From JAAEQG01 sp043803085 (GTDB lineage: Bacteria > Planctomycetota > Phycisphaerae > UBA1845), in assembly GCA_043803085.1 (NCBI GenBank), contig JAZDKM010000247.1:19091-83090 (forward strand): 64,000 bases of DNA. Reading direction: 5' to 3'. A program made the translations under genes and the position numbers. Positions 16,083 through 21,345 of this stretch are shown here, piece by piece. The notes beneath the pieces are model-generated. The model searched no databases. It saw only the letters and a list, made by a program, of their open reading frames with translations, and was not told the DNA's origin. How positions within the stretch are numbered: position 1 is the stretch's first letter; each line of letters starts with the position of its first letter.

Positions 16083-16249
16083 TAACCCCCTCCTTCCTGG
16101 AATGAAACCAACCAACATCCTGTCCTGTCCTGCCAACCATACCCAATCCCTCTACCATCTCATCCAACATCCTGTCAACCAAAATTCATACCAATCCTCA
16201 CTTTTTTTGGTAAAATGGGCAACCTGAATTCTGGACAAACTCGTAGTAG

Positions 16250-16310
16250 AAAAAAGCCTTTGCGGGAACCGAACGCGGGCGACCAGGGGGCCGGGCCGGG
16301 GTCCCCGCAA
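16250..16310 (-). terminator. large-loop terminator between initiator and methyltransferase genes
   Basis: On the minus strand an 11-bp stem with one mismatch (16300-16310 with 16260-16270) is followed by AGGCTTTTTT. It would end transcripts coming from the 16683-17462 gene about 170 bp before the methyltransferase start. Confidence 0.55.
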
Positions 16311-16682
16311 GCCCGACCCAGCCCTCGGTCCCGCCCCGCCGGCCGCCAGCCCGCACCAGGTTTGGACGCTGTTTGCCCTCACTTTCGACCATGCCCGCGG
16401 AGACATACGCCACAGGTTGTATGTCGTTTGGGTAAGCCTTTGACCCGCCTTGGATACCCTCTGGATGCCCCCATAAACGACATAGAAGTGCCCTTCTCTG
16501 CTATATCACACATTCAACTCCCCCTGGCTGCCTCCGATCCCCCACCCTGGCGATTCCACACAATCCGTAGCGACTACTACTTAGGAGTTACTCCTATGTA
16601 GTGGAATCCCATCATTAGCCCATCTACCCCTTTTTGTATACACCTTTATGTATACACCTGAAGTGGTAGGGATACGCGTGTA
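16311..16682. other. noncoding region with inverted repeats
   Basis: No convincing gene. Contains TATGTCGTTT (16420-16429) and its exact inverse AAACGACATA (16475-16484), a 27-bp near-perfect palindrome centred on TAGGAGTTACTCCTA (16576-16602), and TGTATACACCT twice near 16635-16660. Next to the replication gene, these look like an origin accessory or repressor-binding region. Confidence 0.45.
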
Positions 16683-17462
16683 TTAGCGTTTGTGTCGGGT
16701 GCGTGGTCGGTAGTTGATTCCGCCGTCGACGTATGGTCGTTGGGCTGCCCACTGGAACCACTTAGCTGGTGTGTCTTTGGTAGTGGCTTGGTCGATGAGT
16801 TCTGCGAGTCGTTCGAGGGTGGCTTGTCGGACTTGGTCGTTATAGCGTGGGAGTGCTACGTTTCCGAGCCAAGCGATAATGGCGGCTGTGCCCCGATCTG
16901 ACCTGAAAACTGACCGAACCCGTTCCCGGAGCGCGAGCCAAGCTGACCCGATCGGATCAGTATCGGTCTTCTCTTTCAGATCTTCTCGGTCAGATCGGAT
17001 CGTTTCTATCAGATCAGATCGGTCAGGCGCCGTTGACGGACGTTTTGTCAACGTCTCGGACTGTCCCAGACATTGACGGGACTGTCCTGGACTGTCCGGG
17101 ACGTTGACGGGACAAGATAATACCTTAGATTGCCGCCAGTCGCGTTTGCGTTGTGCTTCGGTCCAGGATGACATCCAGTCTTGCCAGTCATGGACTTGCG
17201 CGCCGTCTGCGGTGACGTCGATAAGGTGTCTATTGACGGCCGCGGCGTACCACTTGCCGGATTCGCCCGTCCAGCCGACGACCGCTTCGATGTCATCGGC
17301 GTCGAAGCTGCGCAGGTCACCGTCCTGCGCGTGCTCGATGCACCATAGCCATAGACTGACGAGCTGGCCGACGACGTCTTGGACTTTGCAGCCGGTATCT
17401 CGGGCGAGCTTGAGCACTTTCGGATGGTCACGCAAGCCGGATTCGACGCGCACCCAGGCCAT
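16683..17462 (-). CDS. replication initiator/replisome organiser-like protein
   Basis: 259 residues, start MAWVRVESGLRDHPKVLKLA after GAGG. The N-terminal 110 residues match the winged-helix-type domain of phage replication proteins (WVRVES..DHPKVL.LA, then VVGQLVSLWLWCIEHA and DGDL). The middle is a low-complexity Ser/Asp/Arg linker that coincides with iteron-like DNA repeats, and the C-terminus is helical. Lambda O has the same arrangement (origin inside the initiator gene). Divergent from the plus-strand island. Confidence 0.65.
   Translation of the reverse strand: MAWVRVESGLRDHPKVLKLARDTGCKVQDVVGQLVSLWLWCIEHAQDGDLRSFDADDIEAVVGWTGESGKWYAAAVNRHLIDVTADGAQVHDWQDWMSSWTEAQRKRDWRQSKVLSCPVNVPDSPGQSRQCLGQSETLTKRPSTAPDRSDLIETIRSDREDLKEKTDTDPIGSAWLALRERVRSVFRSDRGTAAIIAWLGNVALPRYNDQVRQATLERLAELIDQATTKDTPAKWFQWAAQRPYVDGGINYRPRTRHKR
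16950..17116. repeat. iteron-like repeats inside the initiator gene
   Basis: GGACTGTCC occurs at 17058, 17079 and 17089, two copies being part of a longer imperfect direct repeat with GA(C)(A/G)TTGACGGGAC. GATCNGATC occurs at 16950, 16993 and 17012. All lie in the linker-coding part of the gene. Confidence 0.5.
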
Positions 17463-17474
17463 AGTCAACCTCAG

Positions 17475-17542
17475 AAAAAGCCCTCCCGTCCGATGTCGGC
17501 GCAGCCTGAGCGCACTGGTGAGGGATCACCCGGACGGGAGGG
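17475..17542 (-). terminator. leader terminator/attenuator of the initiator gene
   Basis: On the minus strand CCCTCCCGTCC (17542-17532) pairs perfectly with GGACGGGAGGG (17491-17481) across a 40-nt loop, followed by CTTTTTC. The initiator ATG is only 12 nt beyond, behind GAGG. Architecture equals the plus-strand leaders at 17732 and 19178. Confidence 0.65.
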
Positions 17543-17593
17543 TATAATGCCATCGTGATGACCAGGCTGTATGACATAGTGGCTACCATTGTG

Positions 17594-17611
17594 GTGTCCC
17601 GCAAGTGTCCC
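17594..17611. promoter_or_regulatory. operator-like direct repeat GTGTCCC
   Basis: GTGTCCCGCAAGTGTCCC: two half-sites 11 bp apart, about 50 bp upstream of the -35 of the island promoter. Similar pairs lie at 32134-32151 and 32240-32258. Confidence 0.45.
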
Positions 17612-17661
17612 TGGCAAGCCCAAAAATCTTTACTTTTTTTCCTATTTTTCCGATTTTGTTG

Positions 17662-17690
17662 TTGACAGAAACGGCAGAATAGCGTAGATT
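17662..17690 (+). promoter_or_regulatory. sigma70-like promoter of the plus-strand island
   Basis: TTGACA, 17 bp, TAGATT. Transcription would begin near 17697 and run into the leader hairpin at 17732-17805. Confidence 0.6.
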
Positions 17691-17731
17691 ATATACATGC
17701 TTAAAACGATAGACCATCTCGACAATCCTCA

Positions 17732-17805
17732 CGCCCTGGACCCCCGCAGCGGCAACGCCCGGGCGGCTCGCTATCGTGCTGAAGCAGGTCCAGGGCGCCT
17801 TTTTT
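17732..17805 (+). terminator. leader terminator/attenuator before the 17820 gene
   Basis: CGCCCTGGACC (17732-17742) pairs with GGTCCAGGGCG (17787-17797), 11 bp, with a 44-nt loop and a run of six T. It ends 15 nt before the ATG; the ribosome binding site GGGAGCCTTGCGA starts right after the T-run. Confidence 0.65.
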
Positions 17806-17819
17806 GGGAGCCTTGCGAA

Positions 17820-18122
17820 ATGGAAACGACAGAGAATCTCACCTCCATCGTGCAGGTATTGGAGTACCTGCGCACTCAGAATCTGGCGGAATATGCCCAG
17901 ATCGTCGGCCGCTGGGTCTGGTTGGAATTTCCAGACAAGCCGTCCGCCGAGGTCCGGGCCGGCCTCACCGCCGTCGGTTTCCGTTGGAACCGGAAACGTA
18001 GCTGTTGGCAGCATTCATGCGGACATCACTGTGTCTCCAGTCCCGCGGATAGCTGGTACTTGAAGAGCAAATACGGCACTGTGCTAGTGAGCGGAATTGA
18101 GATCGACACGCAGGCGGCATAG
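17820..18122 (+). CDS. small conserved phage protein (GFRWN...WQH type)
   Basis: 100 residues from METTENLTSIVQVLEYLRTQ. Contains VWLEFPDKPSAEVRAGL and GFRWNRKRSCWQHSCG followed by a YLKSKYG tail, a pattern I have seen in small mobile-element proteins of unknown function. The start is set by the ribosome binding site; open codons upstream cover the leader hairpin. Confidence 0.6.
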   Translation: METTENLTSIVQVLEYLRTQNLAEYAQIVGRWVWLEFPDKPSAEVRAGLTAVGFRWNRKRSCWQHSCGHHCVSSPADSWYLKSKYGTVLVSGIEIDTQAA

Positions 18123-18139
18123 GCCCTGTCCCCGCCCCA

Positions 18140-18180
18140 CTGCCGCGATGGAGCGCGGCAGACCGGCGGCGATAGTGCCG
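18140..18180 (+). ncRNA. conserved leader RNA element, copy 1
   Basis: An 8-bp stem (CTGCCGCG with CGCGGCAG) closes the hexaloop ATGGAG, followed by GGCGGCGATAGTGCCGA, which can form a second small hairpin. The 17-mer is identical at 52474-52490 in element R, again just before a plus-strand gene. The GGA-in-hexaloop form resembles CsrA-binding hairpins. Confidence 0.55.
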
Positions 18181-18196
18181 AATTAGGAGCCTTGCG

Positions 18197-18382
18197 ATGA
18201 AAAGATACAATGTTCTGCCCTGGTGGTGCCGGCTGCTGGTCGCGGCCGCGCGCCAAAAGGTCAAAGCCCCCGCGGTGCATACCCTCGACCTGCGGGCGCA
18301 CCCCTGCCTCGCCTGCCCGCATAGTCCGGCGGCCTGCGCCACCTGCCCGGTGAGCCTGCGGGCGTCTGGAGGTGCGGCATGA
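18197..18382 (+). CDS. small Cys-rich basic protein, 61 aa
   Basis: MKRYNVLPWWCRLLVAAARQ, then CLACPHSPAACATCP, a tight Cys cluster that could bind metal. Ribosome binding site AGGAGCCTTGCG abuts the ATG. Stop overlaps the start of the AAA+ gene, so they are co-translated. Confidence 0.55.
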   Translation: MKRYNVLPWWCRLLVAAARQKVKAPAVHTLDLRAHPCLACPHSPAACATCPVSLRASGGAA

Positions 18383-19053
18383 GCAAACAACAGCTCTATG
18401 AGAAAGTGCGACCGCGCCTGCGCGACCTTGAGCATCCGTTCGCCGACGTCATCGGCCAGGACAAGGCCGTCCGCACCGTCGAGCGCATCCTGGGGCGCGA
18501 GGGATGGGGCGGCCAGGCCTTTTTCTTTACCGGCCCGTCCGGGACCGGCAAGACGACCATGGCCCGGATCGTCGGGGCCCTCGGGGCGGATGAGCTGTGC
18601 ATCGAGGAATACGACAGCGCCGACAAGCTCGACGTGGAGGCCCTGGACAAGCTCGAAAGCGAGATCGGCTTCTATGGCTGGGGTCGCGGCGGCCGCTGTA
18701 TTATCGTGAATGAGGCCCATGCCCTCCGCGGCATGATTATCCGCCGGCTCTTGGGCCTCCTGGAGCGGATCCCGTCGCACGTGGTGTGGTGCTTCACCAC
18801 GACCCGCGAGGGCTCCGACAAGCTGTTCGAGGACCAGATGGACGCCAGCCCGCTGTTGTCCCGCTGTCACGAAATCGCCCTGACCGGGCAAGGGCTGTGC
18901 AAACCGTTCGCGAAGCTGGCCCAAACGATCGCCCAGGCCGAGGGCCTGGACGGCAAGCCCCTGGCCGCCTATGAGGCCCTGGCCAAAAAGCACCATAACA
19001 ACCTCCGACGCATGCTCCAGGCCATAGCCGATTTTCGCATGGCGGCCGACTGA
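18379..19053 (+). CDS. AAA+ clamp-loader-like ATPase
   Basis: 224 residues. Walker A FTGPSGTGKTTMARIVGA, Walker B CIIVNEAHAL (Asn where Asp is usual), sensor-1 region VVWCFTTT and a putative arginine finger in LLSRCHEI: the order of DnaX/RFC clamp-loader subunits, though only the AAA+ module is present. A protein resembling a sliding clamp is encoded in element R, not seen in element L. Would help load a clamp or helicase during phage replication. Confidence 0.75.
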   Translation: MSKQQLYEKVRPRLRDLEHPFADVIGQDKAVRTVERILGREGWGGQAFFFTGPSGTGKTTMARIVGALGADELCIEEYDSADKLDVEALDKLESEIGFYGWGRGGRCIIVNEAHALRGMIIRRLLGLLERIPSHVVWCFTTTREGSDKLFEDQMDASPLLSRCHEIALTGQGLCKPFAKLAQTIAQAEGLDGKPLAAYEALAKKHHNNLRRMLQAIADFRMAAD

Positions 19054-19145
19054 TTTTTCTCCCGCCGCAAGGAGGTTCGTAAGGGCAGGGAGGCCCTGCT
19101 TTGTGCCGCGTGACACTACCGGGACAGACCGGGACAAGTTAAGAG

Positions 19146-19173
19146 TTGAGCCTTGCCGAATAGGTGATACAAT
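19146..19173 (+). promoter_or_regulatory. sigma70-like promoter
   Basis: TTGAGC, 16 bp, TACAAT. Two GGGACA words 10 bp apart lie just upstream (about 19117-19133). Transcription would start near 19180, at the foot of the following hairpin. Confidence 0.55.
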
Positions 19174-19177
19174 AGCG

Positions 19178-19239
19178 ACGGCCCGCCGCTGTTGCCGCTG
19201 CTCGCAAGGCTCCCGACTCAGTGAGCGGGCCGTTTTTTT
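19178..19239 (+). ncRNA. terminator-ended leader or small RNA with anti-ribosome-binding-site loop
   Basis: ACGGCCCGC (19178-19186) pairs with GCGGGCCGT (19225-19233), then seven T. The 38-nt loop holds TCGCAAGGCTCCC (19202-19214), the exact complement of GGGAGCCTTGCGA at 17806-17818 and, over 12 nt, of 18186-18197: the ribosome binding sites of two upstream genes. Could act as a trans-acting RNA, an attenuator for 19255, or both. Confidence 0.5.
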
Positions 19240-19254
19240 GAAAGGGGTGAAAAG

Positions 19255-19434
19255 ATGCACACGAATGACTCAAAATACCGTACGTATCAGCTTTTCCGGA
19301 AAGTGTACTCCCGGCACGGTCTCAGCCGAAGTATCGCGGACGTGCTGGCAAGACAAGTCACAATAGGAATACAGCCCGTTTCCGGCAAGCACTACCCGTA
19401 CCTTGTGGACAGCCTATTCTTCATTCACTACTGA
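19255..19434 (+). CDS. hypothetical protein, 59 aa
   Basis: MHTNDSKYRTYQLFRKVYSR, ending LVDSLFFIHY. Preceded by GGGGTGAAAAG, the shared translation signal of this island, and directly by the terminator hairpin. Basic N-terminus with a possible helix-turn-helix (GLSRSIADVLARQV). Function unknown. Confidence 0.5.
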   Translation: MHTNDSKYRTYQLFRKVYSRHGLSRSIADVLARQVTIGIQPVSGKHYPYLVDSLFFIHY

Positions 19435-19442
19435 CCCTCGTT

Positions 19443-19499
19443 CCGGGTGTCCGCAGTCAGGGACGGCTGCGGTATCCCGGCCGCCGTGGCGCACGGCGG
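19443..19499 (+). ncRNA. two-hairpin leader RNA, copy A
   Basis: Outer stem CCGGG/CCCGG, internal loop TGT/TAT, inner stem CCGCAG/CTGCGG with GGGAC in the loop, then a second hairpin CCGCCGTG/CACGGCGG. Copy B at 19749-19807 keeps the same fold with compensating base changes. Lies before the 19531 gene. Confidence 0.65.
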
Positions 19500-19530
19500 G
19501 AAACGAAACAATTCTTGAAGGGGTGAAACG

Positions 19531-19740
19531 ATGACCAGGAACAGACTCGCGGTGATAGCTGCTTTGAAATCAGAAATGGCGGATTTTCGCTGTGCCGTTT
19601 TTTGCAGCACCCACGGCGGTTACATTGAGGCCACGGATCGTAACCTCACCACACCATTCGAGACGATCCCTCACGACAGGGACTGGTGGACTGCCGCCGC
19701 CATTAAAATCCATGATAAAATCATTCCACTGCAAGACTGA
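19531..19740 (+). CDS. hypothetical protein, 69 aa
   Basis: MTRNRLAVIAALKSEMADFR; GGGGTGAAACG before the ATG. Soluble, no motif. Lies between the two copies of the two-hairpin RNA. Confidence 0.5.
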   Translation: MTRNRLAVIAALKSEMADFRCAVFCSTHGGYIEATDRNLTTPFETIPHDRDWWTAAAIKIHDKIIPLQD

Positions 19741-19748
19741 CCCTCACT

Positions 19749-19807
19749 CCGGGTGTCCGCCGCAAAGGACTGCGGCGGTATCCCGGCCGCCGTGAGCGCC
19801 ACGGCGG
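19749..19807 (+). ncRNA. two-hairpin leader RNA, copy B
   Basis: CCGGG/CCCGG outer stem, TGT/TAT internal loop, inner stem CCGCCGC/GCGGCGG with AAAGGACT loop, then CCGCCGTG/CACGGCGG. Lies before the 19838 gene. Confidence 0.65.
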
Positions 19808-19837
19808 GAACGAAACGACCGTTGAAAGGGTGAAAAA

Positions 19838-20260
19838 ATGAGCGACGAGAAAACACAATCCGAAGTTGTCCACCTAATGGCGAACCGTTTTCCGTGTTCG
19901 CTTTGCGGAACCGAAACGGTCTATCGCAGTCCGGAGGCCGAAGCGACGCACGATCAGCGCTGTTTGTGCTGCGTTGAATGGGGAGCGCCAACGCAGCACA
20001 CAGCGAGATCGTGGAAAGCAGAGTGTGAATTGGTGTTGGACAGCGCTGGCAAAGAGGTGGCCCGCACTAACTACAAAGTCCGGATTGAGGCTTATGCCAA
20101 CGCCTTGCTGATTGCGGCCGCGCCGGAATTGCTGGCCGTGTGCAAAGAGATCATGCGGCAATTTGATGAAGTCTGTCCGCCAAACATGGAACAAGCAGCG
20201 TGGGACATGCTGGAGGCCGCCCTCCGCAAGGCCGAAGGAGGACTGAACCATGAAGCATAA
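19838..20260 (+). CDS. hypothetical protein with Cys pairs, 140 aa
   Basis: N-terminal zinc-ribbon-like part (PCSLCGTE, RCLCCVEWG), then a helical part with NALLIAAAPELLAVCKEIMR, a phrase common in small phage proteins of unknown function. GGGTGAAAAA before the ATG. Overlaps the recombinase start by 11 nt. Confidence 0.55.
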   Translation: MSDEKTQSEVVHLMANRFPCSLCGTETVYRSPEAEATHDQRCLCCVEWGAPTQHTARSWKAECELVLDSAGKEVARTNYKVRIEAYANALLIAAAPELLAVCKEIMRQFDEVCPPNMEQAAWDMLEAALRKAEGGLNHEA

Positions 20261-20852
20261 GCCCCATCGCGGGGCCCTGGACCCCGAGAAGTACCTGTCC
20301 GCCGAGCAGCTCGCCCAGCTGCGCGAATACGCCCGCGCCGAGTGCCGCCGGCTCGGGAGCCGCCGCGCGGCCACCGACCTGCTGCTCGTGGAGGTCCTGT
20401 GCCTGTCCGGCCTGCGGGCCGGCGAATGCTGCAACCTGGCGCTCCGGGACCTGCCCTGCACGCATAAGAAGCTCATGCTCGAAGTCCGGGACGGCAAGGG
20501 CAAGGTTTCTCGGGCCGTCCATATCTCCCAGGCCCTCGCCGACCAGCTCGCCGAATACGTGAGCGCCTACCGCCCGGGCGCTGGACCGGAGGAGCCTCTA
20601 TTCCTCGGGTGTCATGAGGCCGCGCTGCGGTATCGCACGCTCTTCGAGAAGATCAAACGCCTGGGCCGAGCCTGCGGCCTCAAGCTGCACCCCCATATGC
20701 TGCGGCACTCCTACGGGACCTGGCTGTATGGGATCGAGCACGACCTGGTCTTCGTCCGGGACCAATTAGGACACGCGAACGTCCGGACCACCGAGAAGTA
20801 CGCGCGGACCACCAGCGCCGCCTGCCTCCGCCAGGCGGAGCAGATCCGCTGA
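20250..20852 (+). CDS. tyrosine recombinase, catalytic domain only
   Basis: 200 residues. Catalytic residues: Arg in LSGLRAGECCNL, Lys in the GKGKVSRAVH hairpin, HMLRHSYGTWL (HxxR), QLGHANVRTTEKYA with the Tyr nucleophile. The core-binding SAM-like domain found in XerC/lambda integrase is absent or reduced to about 15 residues. AAGGAGG before the ATG. Distinct from the full-length integrase at 30372; could resolve multimers, invert DNA or move the island. Confidence 0.8.
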   Translation: MKHKPHRGALDPEKYLSAEQLAQLREYARAECRRLGSRRAATDLLLVEVLCLSGLRAGECCNLALRDLPCTHKKLMLEVRDGKGKVSRAVHISQALADQLAEYVSAYRPGAGPEEPLFLGCHEAALRYRTLFEKIKRLGRACGLKLHPHMLRHSYGTWLYGIEHDLVFVRDQLGHANVRTTEKYARTTSAACLRQAEQIR

Positions 20853-20871
20853 GATTGAAGGAGTCTAATTG

Positions 20872-21087
20872 ATGTCCGGTTTCCAAAACGCCCCCCATAT
20901 CACCGAATGGAAAGCGGGAATGTTGGTCGAACGAAACGAGACAAGTTACCGCGTGCTCAGTGTCAGAGCGGACGGAGTAGCCTTGCTGCTCGCCATTGAC
21001 TGTATATGCCGACCGCTGGAGCTGCGCCCCTCTGATTTACACGGCGCCATGCGGGCGGATATTTCCAACTACCACCTCTTGGAATAA
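20872..21087 (+). CDS. hypothetical protein, 71 aa
   Basis: MSGFQNAPHITEWKAGMLVE; small beta-rich fold likely (YRVLSVRADGVALLLAID). GAAGGAG upstream; follows the recombinase closely and is probably in its operon. Unrecognised. Confidence 0.5.
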   Translation: MSGFQNAPHITEWKAGMLVERNETSYRVLSVRADGVALLLAIDCICRPLELRPSDLHGAMRADISNYHLLE

Positions 21088-21102
21088 CTGAAGGAGATAA
21101 CG

Positions 21103-21345
21103 ATGAAAAACTACACCGCTTCCCCCCGACTAGTCCTCGCGCTGCTCTTGGCAGCCCTCTTATGGACGGTCGCCCGCGGCGAGGTCCAGAACCGCTGCGC
21201 TAATATCGCGGCTATGCCCATTAAATCCGTGATGAGCGTCGCCTGCAGTGCGGATGGGGCCACGCTCTACGTGACCGCCGACAATAGCGTCTGGCGTTCC
21301 CGTGACTATGGTGATAACTGGGACGTCATTCTCCGGTCCCGGTAG
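21103..21345 (+). CDS. exported BNR/Asp-box-like protein, 80 aa
   Basis: Signal peptide MKNYTASPRLVLALLLAALL, then a single beta-propeller-type repeat ending WRSRDYGDNWDVI, which fits the SxDxGxxW Asp-box. One repeat cannot close a propeller, so it is a fragment or oligomerises. Its last 20 nt overlap the convergent helicase gene. Confidence 0.5.
   Translation: MKNYTASPRLVLALLLAALLWTVARGEVQNRCANIAAMPIKSVMSVACSADGATLYVTADNSVWRSRDYGDNWDVILRSR

Noticed and set aside
17543..17548. TATAAT on the plus strand near 17543 as a promoter
   Set aside because: No -35 at the right distance, and the TTGACA/TAGATT promoter downstream at 17662 explains the island better.
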